The notes below the pieces were generated by a model. It did not search any database. It was given only the letters and a program-made list of their open reading frames with translations, and had not been told where the DNA came from. A program made the position numbers and the translations under genes. DNA of 5,713 bases, taken from positions 1 through 5,713 of the forward strand of contig CAKSUE010000056.1 of the NCBI GenBank assembly GCA_934501135.1, written 5' to 3'. Positions 1 through 5,713 of the stretch are shown here, piece after piece (positions within the stretch are counted from its first letter, which is position 1; each line of letters begins with the position of its first letter). Source of the DNA: an uncultured Eubacteriales bacterium (GTDB taxonomy: Bacteria > Bacillota > Clostridia > Oscillospirales > Acutalibacteraceae).

Positions 1-189
1 GGATTGTTCTTCTTTTTCATCACCCTTATTTGCTTTCTTTTTAGTATATTTAAATAAATTAAATTTAAAAAATAAATATCTCAATTTAATTTGTAATTCT
101 TCTTTAAAAGTAATTTCTACATACATCGGTATAACTGTAATAACTACTAAAAAAGCAATTATAGAAAGCGCTATCATTAATGCAACCAT
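1..189 (-). CDS. DUF2953-type membrane-anchored protein, N-terminal part only
   Basis: This is the first 63 codons of a gene that runs off the left edge; the frame is open to base 1. The ATG at 189-187 is preceded by GGAG about seven bases upstream (TGGAGATATAA before ATG) and lies 16 nt after the scpB stop, so it is the next gene of the same operon. The visible product has one hydrophobic N-terminal segment (about residues 3-21, MIALSIIAFLVVITVI). A short beta-like stretch follows (YVEITFKEELQIKLRYLFFKFNLF), then a run rich in Lys and Glu (about residues 47-62). The LRYLFFKFNLF stretch followed by a charged linker is how DUF2953 proteins (B. subtilis YtfI-like) look, and these commonly follow scpB in clostridia, often just before the sporulation gene ytfJ. 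The biochemical function is unknown. The family call rests on recognition of a short N-terminus plus synteny. Confidence 0.72.
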   Translation of the reverse strand, partial: MVALMIALSIIAFLVVITVIPMYVEITFKEELQIKLRYLFFKFNLFKYTKKKANKGDEKEEQS

Positions 190-205
190 TTATATCTCCA
201 TAGTT

Positions 206-766
206 CTAACAATTTTCTTTATCAACATTTTTTATTTCATGTAAGCCTTCATCGTTTCTACTTGTCAAAACAGGTAGCTCTTCTATAGCAGATATTCCAA
301 AACATCTAAGAAAATTAGGAGTAGTCCCATAAAGCAACGGACGTCCCGGTAATTCAAGTCTCCCCTTTTCACTTATAAGATCCTTAGAAGTTAAGCTGGA
401 TATAACACCAGAACAATCAACACCTCTTATCTGCTCAATAAATGCCTTTGTTACAGGTTGATTATAAGCAATTATAGCTAATACTTCCATAGCCGCCTGA
501 GATAACGGTACATTTTTTCTTATATCCATTATTGCCCTAACATATTCACCATACTGAGGTTTAGAGCACATCTGATATTTACCGTCAAGTTTTGTAATAT
601 AAATACCACTGCTCTCTGCATCGAATTTATCTATTAATATCTCAATTAAGCTTTTGACAGTTGACTTATCTGCAGACAAGGCTTGTACCAATTTATCTAT
701 GCTAACAGGTTCTCCGCTTGCAAATAAAATAGCTTCAATTGCAGCCTGAAGTTCATTTACCTTCAT
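206..766 (-). CDS. scpB: Segregation and condensation protein B (ScpB)
   Basis: ScpB is the dimeric winged-helix (kite) subunit of the Smc-ScpA-ScpB condensin. It binds the middle of ScpA and helps the complex load on and compact the chromosome near the replication origin. The 186-residue length is normal for the family. The N-terminal winged helix begins with the typical EAILFASGEP (residues 11-20). The second winged helix carries the conserved block LSQAAMEVLAIIAYNQPVTK (88-107), continuing to IRGVD at 113-117. It ends with GRPLLYGTTPNFLRCFGI (141-158), followed by a short acidic tail. The ATG overlaps the scpA stop as ATGA (766-763), so the start is fixed by context. An imperfect AGGTGG lies about 12 nt upstream inside scpA, which suggests that translation depends mainly on coupling to scpA. 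The stop is TAG. No residue or length anomaly is seen. Confidence 0.97.
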   Translation of the reverse strand: MKVNELQAAIEAILFASGEPVSIDKLVQALSADKSTVKSLIEILIDKFDAESSGIYITKLDGKYQMCSKPQYGEYVRAIMDIRKNVPLSQAAMEVLAIIAYNQPVTKAFIEQIRGVDCSGVISSLTSKDLISEKGRLELPGRPLLYGTTPNFLRCFGISAIEELPVLTSRNDEGLHEIKNVDKENC

Positions 767-1476
767 TTTTTAACACCGCCACCTATTAGTTTAACCATAA
801 CATTATGTTCATCACCTTTTACACACAATCGCTTACCTTTAACAAGCTCTAAAACTGCTAAAAATGTTGCTACTAATTCCGATTTATTATCTGCATTTTC
901 AAAAAGAGTATCATACCTTAATTCTTTTACCTTCCATAATTTCCTTAAAACAAAAATTATTCTAGATGATACTGAAACTATTTTTCTAGAAACTATTACA
1001 GAGAACTCCTCTCTCTTAACAGGTAGCTTGCGCTCATTCTTTCCAACAACATTTAAATAAGCGTTATATATTTCTTTAAGGCTATGATTTCTCCTATAAC
1101 TCATGTCATAATCAATATCTGCCGGTTTTCTTGTAAAAGAATCAAAATTAATATTATCTAATAGTATTTGAGCAACTTTTTTACATTCTTGATATTCAAT
1201 TAACTCTCCAGAAAGCTCTTTCTTCAGTTCTTCTGATTCTTTATGTTTAGGAAGCAAAGAGACTGTTTTTATATGCACCAATCTGGCTGCCATCTCTAAA
1301 AATTCGCTTGCGACATCCATGTCTTTTTCTTTCATTTTATCTATATGTTCCATATATTGATCTAACAAAACTGAAATCTCTATATCATATATGTTTAATT
1401 TATTTTTAGAAATTAAGTGCAGTAGTAAATCTAAAGGGCCTTCAAATTCCGATAATTTATACGAAATCTGATCCAT
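763..1476 (-). CDS. scpA: Segregation and condensation protein A (ScpA)
   Basis: ScpA is the kleisin that bridges the two heads of the Smc dimer and carries ScpB on its central part; the complex acts on the nucleoid in the cytoplasm. The 237 residues match the usual size. The N-terminal Smc-neck-binding domain opens with the signature FEGPLDLLLHLI (residues 11-22). EFLEMAARLVHIKTVSLLP (58-76) follows, then a Lys/Glu-rich helix (about 80-105) and the variable middle (about 110-160). The C-terminal winged helix that caps the other Smc head covers about 165-230 and includes ELVATFLAVLELVKG (200-214). The ATG at 1476-1474 starts three nt beyond the stop of the upstream protease gene. Its ribosome binding site GGGAG is embedded in the last protease codons, eight nt before the ATG. 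The stop overlaps the scpB start by four nt, as expected for subunits made in step. The Smc gene is not in the window. Confidence 0.97.
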   Translation of the reverse strand: MDQISYKLSEFEGPLDLLLHLISKNKLNIYDIEISVLLDQYMEHIDKMKEKDMDVASEFLEMAARLVHIKTVSLLPKHKESEELKKELSGELIEYQECKKVAQILLDNINFDSFTRKPADIDYDMSYRRNHSLKEIYNAYLNVVGKNERKLPVKREEFSVIVSRKIVSVSSRIIFVLRKLWKVKELRYDTLFENADNKSELVATFLAVLELVKGKRLCVKGDEHNVMVKLIGGGVKK

Positions 1477-1479
1477 ATT

Positions 1480-2178
1480 TTAAACTCCCAGAATGCTGTT
1501 AATAGCATTTTTAAAAGGAAACCTAGTAAGTTCCATTATCCAAGTATAAATTATATTTTGAAAATACATTAGTGGAGCACTTAACACTCCAATAAATAAC
1601 AACCCAAGCACTACGATTGAAATTATCTTCTCATATTCATAATATTTATATAATATTTTATCCGGCAAAAACGCTCCTATTATTCTAGAGCCATCTAACG
1701 GAGGAATAGGTAATAGATTAAAAACAGCAATCCCTACATTAATAGAAATATAGCTTAAAAAGAAATATTTAATAAGTTCAAAAGCAGTTGCTGAAATCGA
1801 TTGATAAAAAACCACAACTGTACCATAATACAAAAAGCCTCCAAATAGAGCTGCCAAGATATTCGATATTGGCCCTGCAGCTGCTGTTAATGCCATGCCT
1901 ACCTTGGGATTCTTAAAATTTCTTGGATCAATAGGCACAGGTTTAGCCCAACCAAACCCAAACAGAAACATAACCAGTAAACCTACTGGATCAACATGAT
2001 AAATAGGGTTTAGCGTTAATCTTCCACTATATTTGGAAGTTTTATCTCCTAATTTACTTGCAACATATCCATGTGCAAATTCGTGCAAAGGTAAAATTAA
2101 AAATACTATAAAAAGTATAGATAATATTCTCATTATCACATACTCTAAGGTTATTCCTGATTTTAAAAACCATAACAT
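1480..2178 (-). CDS. Site-2 protease family (M50) membrane metalloprotease
   Basis: This is an integral-membrane zinc metalloprotease of the S2P/M50 family, in the compact class without obvious PDZ or CBS domains. The family cleaves substrates within the membrane, but the substrate here is unknown. The HExxH zinc motif is HEFAH at residues 32-36, inside the first hydrophobic segment (about 16-36). The family block SGRLTLNPIYHVDPVG (51-66) and FGFGWAKPVPIDP (73-85) follow. Then come the AAGPISN helix (about 95-124), another hydrophobic stretch (about 133-157), and the third zinc ligand region NLLPIPPLDG (154-163, Asp162). A last membrane segment covers about 184-206. All catalytic motifs are present and 232 residues is normal for the compact class. 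The ATG at 2178 has GGAG about ten nt upstream; Met16 is an alternative start but would shorten the first helix's approach. It is the first gene of the leftward operon and directly precedes scpA, a recurrent clostridial arrangement with no demonstrated functional link to condensin. Confidence 0.93.
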   Translation of the reverse strand: MLWFLKSGITLEYVIMRILSILFIVFLILPLHEFAHGYVASKLGDKTSKYSGRLTLNPIYHVDPVGLLVMFLFGFGWAKPVPIDPRNFKNPKVGMALTAAAGPISNILAALFGGFLYYGTVVVFYQSISATAFELIKYFFLSYISINVGIAVFNLLPIPPLDGSRIIGAFLPDKILYKYYEYEKIISIVVLGLLFIGVLSAPLMYFQNIIYTWIMELTRFPFKNAINSILGV

Positions 2179-2203
2179 TATCTCTTCACTCCAATCGATA
2201 ACA

Positions 2204-2232
2204 ATTATACTAATTTTTTTCTAAAATTACAA
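2204..2232 (-). promoter_or_regulatory. Candidate sigma-A promoter of the protease-scpA-scpB operon
   Basis: Read on the minus strand, a TTGTAA (-35, 2232-2227; four of six consensus bases) is followed after exactly 17 bp by a perfect TATAAT (-10, 2209-2204). Transcription would start near 2197, giving a leader of about 20 nt before the protease ATG at 2178. It is the best-spaced promoter-like pair upstream of that gene. The region is AT-rich, so chance -10 matches are frequent; the spacing and location are the main support. Confidence 0.6.
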
Positions 2233-2302
2233 GTATATTGAATTCAGCTCATTGTATAGCCATTGCAGACTAAAAATATATAATTATTTAAATATTTACA
2301 TT

Positions 2303-2317
2303 ATTATCAGCTATAAT
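2303..2317. promoter_or_regulatory. Weak dyad, possible second LysR-type site
   Basis: ATTAT-N5-ATAAT (sequence ATTATCAGCTATAAT) is a 15-bp interrupted dyad that meets the T-N11-A rule for LysR-type regulator boxes. Its centre (2310) is 33 bp, about three helical turns, upstream of the centre of the stronger palindrome at 2334-2352. Paired sites on one face of the helix are typical of LysR-type promoters. In such AT-rich DNA this dyad could easily be chance, so it is listed only because of its phasing with the other site. Confidence 0.25.
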
Positions 2318-2333
2318 TTTTATAAATAACATA

Positions 2334-2352
2334 CAATAGTTTCAAACTATTG
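2334..2352. promoter_or_regulatory. Perfect 19-bp palindrome, candidate operator of the aconitase promoter
   Basis: CAATAGTTTCAAACTATTG consists of two perfect 9-bp arms around a single central C. Its last three bases are the first three of the -35 element TTGACT at 2350-2355, so a bound protein would contact or block RNA polymerase. The inner 15 bp, ATAG-N7-CTAT, has the geometry T-N11-A of LysR-type sites. It also has the same spacing as the ATAA-N7-TTAT dyad described for the citrate-responsive repressor CcpC at Bacillus citB. The binding protein is not identifiable from the window. The arms could also form a hairpin only if transcribed from further upstream, since the predicted start lies downstream. 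Confidence 0.6.
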
Positions 2353-2378
2353 ACTTTAATTTTAAATTGTTGGATAAT
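2350..2378 (+). promoter_or_regulatory. Candidate sigma-A promoter of the aconitase-isocitrate dehydrogenase unit
   Basis: TTGACT (-35, 2350-2355) and GATAAT (-10, 2373-2378) are separated by exactly 17 bp; each matches five of six consensus bases. Transcription would begin near 2385, leaving a leader of about 40 nt that ends in the AAGGAGG ribosome binding site. A second GATAAT at 2388-2393 has no well-spaced -35 partner. The palindrome at 2334-2352 overlaps the -35 element. Confidence 0.72.
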
Positions 2379-2410
2379 TATTTATTAGATAATACAATTG
2401 TTCTATTAAT

Positions 2411-2417
2411 AAGGAGG
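2411..2417 (+). promoter_or_regulatory. Strong ribosome binding site that decides the TTG start of aconitase
   Basis: AAGGAGG is a near-perfect match to the anti-Shine-Dalgarno sequence and lies seven nt before the TTG at 2425-2427. The first in-frame ATG is codon 19 (2479) and lacks such a site. The protein from the TTG (MGYTISQKIIKAHLVNG) matches the normal beginning of this aconitase family, so TTG is the real start. Confidence 0.88.
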
Positions 2418-2424
2418 AATATAT

Positions 2425-4362
2425 TTGGGATATACAATATCACAAAAGATTATAAAAGCGCATCTTGTAAATGGAAAAATGATACAAGGAAATGAAATAG
2501 GGCTTAAAATAGATCAAACTCTAACACAAGATGCAACTGGGACAATGGCTTACTTGGAATTTGAGGCCATGGGAATACCCAGAGTAAAAACCGAACTCAG
2601 TGTTGCATATATAGATCATAATACACTACAATCAGGATTTGAAAATGCTGATGACCATAGATTTATACAATCTGCAGCAAAAAAATTCGGTTTGAAATAT
2701 TCGCGTCCCGGTAATGGAATATGCCATCAGGTTCATTTAGAGCGTTTCGGTGTACCGGGAAAAACCTTAATTGGGTCTGACAGTCACACTCCTACAGGAG
2801 GTGGAATTGGTATGCTTGCTATGGGAGCTGGCGGACTTGATGTTGCTGTTGCAATGGGAGGCGGAGCTTATTATATTACAATGCCCAAAATGGTTAAAAT
2901 AAATCTAACTGGTAAATTGCAACCATGGGTTTCAGCTAAAGATATAATACTTGAAATATTACGTATAATGTCTGTTAAAGGTGGAGTTGGAAAAATAATT
3001 GAGTACTCCGGCGATGCATTATCTACTCTTAGTGTTCCAGAACGGGCAACTATAACAAATATGGGTGCTGAACTGGGAGCTACCACTTCTATATTCCCTT
3101 CAGACGAAGTTACCAGATGCTTTTTGAAATCCCAAGGACGTGAAAAAGATTTTATTGAACTCTGTGCTGATGAAGATGCAGATTATGATGAAGTAATTGA
3201 TATAAATTTATCTAATTTAAAACCATCTGCAGCTTGTCCACATAGCCCTGACGCTGTAAAAACCGTTGAAGAAATAGGAGATATTAATGTTGACCAAGTA
3301 TGTATAGGATCATGTACAAATTCATCATACCTTGATTTAATGAAAGTTGCAAAAATATTAAAAGGAAAAACCGTTCATCCAAATGTAAGTTTATCAATAG
3401 CTCCAGGCTCTAAACAGGTTTATAATATGCTTGCTCAAAATGGTGCATTATCTGACTTAATTTCTGCTGGTGCACGTATACTTGAATGTGCATGTGGTCC
3501 TTGCATAGGAATGGGACAGTCTCCAAACTCTAAAGGAGTATCTTTAAGAACATTTAACAGAAACTTTGAGGGTCGTTCTGGAACTGCAGATGGACAAATA
3601 TATTTAGTTAGCCCGGAAACTGCCGCTGTTTCTGCTATAACAGGGAAGTTAACAGATCCTAAAATTCTAGGAAACTCAATTGAAATAGAATTGCCAGACA
3701 AATTTTTGATTAATGATAATATGATAATAGATCCTGCTAGCGAAAATGACGCAGGTCAGGTTGAAATTTTAAGAGGACCTAATATTAAACCATTTCCTAT
3801 AAGTAAGTCTTTGGAAAATAGCATTGAAGCAAAAGTTTTATTAAAAGTTTCTGATAATATCACTACAGATCATATTATGCCAGCAGGCTCTAAAATACTT
3901 CCATATCGCTCTAATATACCATATTTATCAAACTTCTGTTTCAATGTATGTGACAAAGACTTTCCGAAAAGATGTAAAGAGGAAGGTAAAGCAATAATTA
4001 TAGGTGGTTCAAATTATGGTCAAGGATCTTCTAGAGAACATGCAGCGCTTGTGCCATTATATTTAGGTGTTAAGGCTGTAATTGTAAAATCGTTTGCAAG
4101 AATACATTGTGCTAATTTAGCTAATGCAGGGATTCTACCTCTTGTATTTAAAAATACATCAGACTATGATAGAATAGACCAGATGGATAATCTTAGCATT
4201 CCAAATATAAAAGAATGTTTGGAAAGTGGTTCGGATATTATAGTTAAAGATTTAACTAAAGATTTTGAATTTTCGGTTACTGCTATTTTATCTGAAAGAC
4301 AGAAAAAAATTGTTTTAGCGGGTGGACTCTTAAATTATACAAAAGAAAATCAAGCGCAATAA
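2425..4362 (+). CDS. acn: Aconitate hydratase (short, Aquifex-type aconitase)
   Basis: Aconitase is a cytoplasmic [4Fe-4S] enzyme that interconverts citrate and isocitrate through cis-aconitate. The 645 residues fit the short bacterial family with fused large (LeuC-like) and small (LeuD-like) parts; AcnA/CitB-type enzymes are nearer 900. The three cluster ligands are visible: Cys297 in GSCTNSS, and Cys357 and Cys360 in CGPCIGMG. Other active-site blocks are IDHN (63-66), GSDSHTPTGGG (117-127), FNRNFEGRSG (377-386, Arg379 and Arg384), and NYGQGSSREHA (530-540, with the catalytic serine region 535-536 and Arg537) in the swivel domain (about 465-640). The fused architecture and the isocitrate dehydrogenase neighbour favour aconitase over isopropylmalate isomerase or homoaconitase. 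Start is TTG, stop TAA. It lies 83 nt before icd, with an intercistronic hairpin between them. A palindrome at its -35 suggests regulated expression. No missing key residue is seen. Confidence 0.96.
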   Translation: MGYTISQKIIKAHLVNGKMIQGNEIGLKIDQTLTQDATGTMAYLEFEAMGIPRVKTELSVAYIDHNTLQSGFENADDHRFIQSAAKKFGLKYSRPGNGICHQVHLERFGVPGKTLIGSDSHTPTGGGIGMLAMGAGGLDVAVAMGGGAYYITMPKMVKINLTGKLQPWVSAKDIILEILRIMSVKGGVGKIIEYSGDALSTLSVPERATITNMGAELGATTSIFPSDEVTRCFLKSQGREKDFIELCADEDADYDEVIDINLSNLKPSAACPHSPDAVKTVEEIGDINVDQVCIGSCTNSSYLDLMKVAKILKGKTVHPNVSLSIAPGSKQVYNMLAQNGALSDLISAGARILECACGPCIGMGQSPNSKGVSLRTFNRNFEGRSGTADGQIYLVSPETAAVSAITGKLTDPKILGNSIEIELPDKFLINDNMIIDPASENDAGQVEILRGPNIKPFPISKSLENSIEAKVLLKVSDNITTDHIMPAGSKILPYRSNIPYLSNFCFNVCDKDFPKRCKEEGKAIIIGGSNYGQGSSREHAALVPLYLGVKAVIVKSFARIHCANLANAGILPLVFKNTSDYDRIDQMDNLSIPNIKECLESGSDIIVKDLTKDFEFSVTAILSERQKKIVLAGGLLNYTKENQAQ

Positions 4363-4365
4363 ACA

Positions 4366-4405
4366 TGAGCTTTTATGGTACACAATATTTAACCATAAAA
4401 GCTCA
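4366..4405 (+). repeat. Perfect 14-bp intercistronic stem-loop
   Basis: TGAGCTTTTATGGT (4366-4379) is followed by a 12-nt loop and its exact reverse complement ACCATAAAAGCTCA (4392-4405). It begins four nt after the aconitase stop and ends 40 nt before the icd start. The stem has five G-C pairs and nine A-T pairs. It is not followed by a U-tract in the rightward direction (CTCTAAATGC), so it is not a standard intrinsic terminator. Likely roles are protecting the aconitase transcript from 3' exonucleases, marking a processing site, or partial attenuation that lowers icd relative to aconitase. The structure is seen directly; the role is inferred. Confidence 0.8.
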
Positions 4406-4445
4406 CTCTAAATGCAAATGTATTAAATTTTAGGAGGTATTATTT

Positions 4446-5657
4446 ATGTCTAATAAAATAAAAATGATAACACCATTAGTTGAAATGGATGGAGATGAAA
4501 TGACCAGAGTCATATGGAAAATGATAAAGGATATTTTAATAAATCCATACGTTGACTTAAAATCGGAATACTATGATTTGGGCCTTACTAACAGAGAAAA
4601 AACAAAAGATCAAGTAACTATCGACTCAGCAAATGCAACCAAAAAGTACGGAGTAGCTGTTAAATGCGCAACTATAACGCCAAATGCAGAAAGAGTTAAA
4701 GAATATAATCTTTCCCAGATGTGGAAATCACCTAATGGTACTATTAGAGCAATATTAGATGGTACTGTATTTAGAACACCCATTGTGGTAAAAGGAATAA
4801 CACCATTTATTCCAAATTGGAAAAAGCCAATAACAATTGCACGTCACGCCTACGGAGACGTATATAAAAATGTTGAAATGGAAGTAGAAAGTGGTTGTAA
4901 GGCAGAGTTAGTTGTTACAGACAAGGATGGAAATGAAAAAAGAGAGTTAATCCATAATTTTGAAACACAAGGAATAATACAGGGTCTCCATAATATCGAC
5001 AAAAGTATAGAAAGTTTTGCACGTTCCTGCTTTAATTTTGCACTTGAAGCAAATAATGATTTATGGTTCGCAACTAAGGACACAATCTCTAAAAAATATG
5101 ATCATAGATTTAAAGATATATTTAATGAAATATTTGGAAAAGAATATAAGGATAAATTTAAAGACGCCAATATAGAATTCTTCTATACACTAATAGATGA
5201 TGCTGTCGCTAGAGTTATAAGGTCTGAAGGCGGATATATATGGGCATGTAAAAATTATGATGGAGATGTTATGTCAGATATGGTAGCAACTGCATTTGGA
5301 AGCCTAGCTATGATGACATCTGTCTTAGTTTCCCCTAATGGTATTTATGAATATGAGGCAGCTCATGGAACAGTACAAAGACATTATTATAAATATCTTA
5401 AAGGAGAACAGACCTCTACCAACTCTGTAGCTACCTTATTTGCATGGACAGGTGCTCTTAGGAAAAGAGGAGAAATTGATAATCTTCCGGATTTAATTAG
5501 TTTTGCAGACAAACTTGAGAAAGCAACAACTAAAACTATAGAAAATGGCATAATGACGGGCGACTTAGCCGCATTATCAACTATCCCAAATAAAAAAGTG
5601 GTAAATACAGAAACGTTTCTTTTGGAAATAAATAAACATTTAAATGGCTCTGTGTAA
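4446..5657 (+). CDS. icd: Isocitrate dehydrogenase, NADP-dependent, eukaryote-like (type II)
   Basis: This cytoplasmic enzyme oxidatively decarboxylates isocitrate to 2-oxoglutarate, CO2 and, as inferred, NADPH, supplying the glutamate precursor. The 403 residues and overall sequence resemble human IDH1 rather than the E. coli Icd type. Isocitrate-binding residues are visible in SPNGTIR (95-101), FRTP (109-112, Arg110) and ARHAYGDVY (132-140). Arg133 is the counterpart of human IDH1 Arg132. Tyr140 and Lys211 (ATKDT) are the expected catalytic residues. Metal-binding aspartates are Asp251 in LIDDAV, and Asp274 and Asp278 in [21 protein letters not shown] (305-317) keeps the Arg312-His313 pair that in this type contacts the NADP 2'-phosphate; TSTN follows at 323-326. 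The ATG has AGGAGGT seven nt upstream (4432-4438). No separate promoter is evident after aconitase, so cotranscription is likely. NADP specificity is inferred from these residues only. Confidence 0.96.
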   Translation: MSNKIKMITPLVEMDGDEMTRVIWKMIKDILINPYVDLKSEYYDLGLTNREKTKDQVTIDSANATKKYGVAVKCATITPNAERVKEYNLSQMWKSPNGTIRAILDGTVFRTPIVVKGITPFIPNWKKPITIARHAYGDVYKNVEMEVESGCKAELVVTDKDGNEKRELIHNFETQGIIQGLHNIDKSIESFARSCFNFALEANNDLWFATKDTISKKYDHRFKDIFNEIFGKEYKDKFKDANIEFFYTLIDDAVARVIRSEGGYIWACKNYDGDVMSDMVATAFGSLAMMTSVLVSPNGIYEYEAAHGTVQRHYYKYLKGEQTSTNSVATLFAWTGALRKRGEIDNLPDLISFADKLEKATTKTIENGIMTGDLAALSTIPNKKVVNTETFLLEINKHLNGSV

Positions 5658-5683
5658 TTAGAGCAATATATTAGGAGAACAAT

Positions 5684-5713
5684 ATGTCTAAGCATGAAAA
5701 TATCTCAATGTCT
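5684..5713 (+). CDS. Start of a third gene in the aconitase-icd unit, cut by the window edge
   Basis: Only ten codons (MSKHENISMS) are visible, open to the last base. The ATG at 5684-5686 has AGGAG six nt upstream (5673-5677) and lies 26 nt after the icd stop with no terminator between them. It is therefore probably a real gene cotranscribed with icd. Ten residues are too few to name a product. The position invites a central-carbon enzyme, but nothing in the visible sequence shows it. Confidence 0.6.
   Translation, partial: MSKHENISMS

Noticed and set aside
2033..2224. Small rightward open frame of 63 codons
   Set aside because: It lies antisense to the protease gene and its upstream region, has no recognisable domain, and is a composition-driven shadow.
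2373..2393. Direct repeat of GATAAT (2373-2378 and 2388-2393) as tandem operators
   Set aside because: The first copy is explained as the -10 element. A second six-base AT-rich match 15 bp away is expected by chance.
2365..2399. Inverted repeat AATTGT / ACAATT flanking the aconitase -10 region
   Set aside because: The arms are only six bases of AT-rich sequence with a 23-nt spacer and cannot be extended.
2385..2424. Riboswitch or T-box leader upstream of aconitase
   Set aside because: The predicted leader is only about 40 nt and contains no conserved structural element, which is too short for a known riboswitch class.
2871..3701. Two leftward open frames (2871-3086 and 3435-3701) inside aconitase
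   Set aside because: Both lie wholly antisense to a well-conserved aconitase coding sequence and have no recognisable product or context.
4366..4405. Intrinsic (Rho-independent) terminator after aconitase
   Set aside because: The right arm is followed by CTCTAAATGCAAATG, with no run of T, and the stem is mostly A-T pairs. It is reported as a stem-loop of unknown role instead.
4366..4405. Iron-responsive-element-like hairpin bound by aconitase
   Set aside because: The 12-nt loop ACACAATATTTA lacks the CAGUGN hexaloop and the bulged C of such elements.
4850..5695. Two leftward open frames (4850-5083 and 5387-5695) inside or overlapping isocitrate dehydrogenase
   Set aside because: They are antisense to conserved icd sequence. 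The second also runs over the ribosome binding site and start of the next rightward gene.

Overview
The window is AT-rich bacterial DNA with strong AGGAGG-type ribosome binding sites and short leaders. The gene set and gene order point to a low-GC, probably spore-forming member of the Clostridia (Firmicutes). The organism is inferred from protein style and synteny, not from a marker gene.

The left half (1-2178) is one leftward transcription unit. It reads, in transcription order: a site-2 type membrane metalloprotease (M50 family), scpA, scpB, and the start of a DUF2953-type membrane-anchored protein that runs off the left edge. The genes are packed tightly: 3 nt between the protease and scpA, a 4-nt ATGA overlap between scpA and scpB, and 16 nt before the last gene. 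ScpA and ScpB are the non-SMC subunits of the Smc-ScpAB condensin, which compacts and segregates the chromosome. The protease and the DUF2953 protein are the usual clostridial neighbours of scpAB rather than known condensin partners.

The right half (2425-5713) is a rightward unit. It reads: a monomeric aconitase of the short 'Aquifex-type' family, a eukaryote-like type II NADP-dependent isocitrate dehydrogenase, and the first ten codons of a third gene that runs off the right edge. The first two enzymes convert citrate to isocitrate and then to 2-oxoglutarate plus NADPH. This is the oxidative arm of the citric-acid cycle, which in fermentative clostridia mainly feeds glutamate synthesis. No citrate synthase is visible in the window.

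The two units diverge from a 246-bp intergenic region with a good candidate sigma-A promoter for each direction. A perfect 19-bp palindrome overlaps the -35 element of the aconitase promoter, and a second, weaker dyad lies 33 bp upstream. Both fit the T-N11-A pattern of LysR-type regulator sites, so this is the most interesting regulatory feature here. A perfect 14-bp stem separates aconitase from isocitrate dehydrogenase and lacks a U-tract. I see no mobile element, CRISPR array, RNA gene or clearly novel system; the genes themselves are ordinary housekeeping genes.
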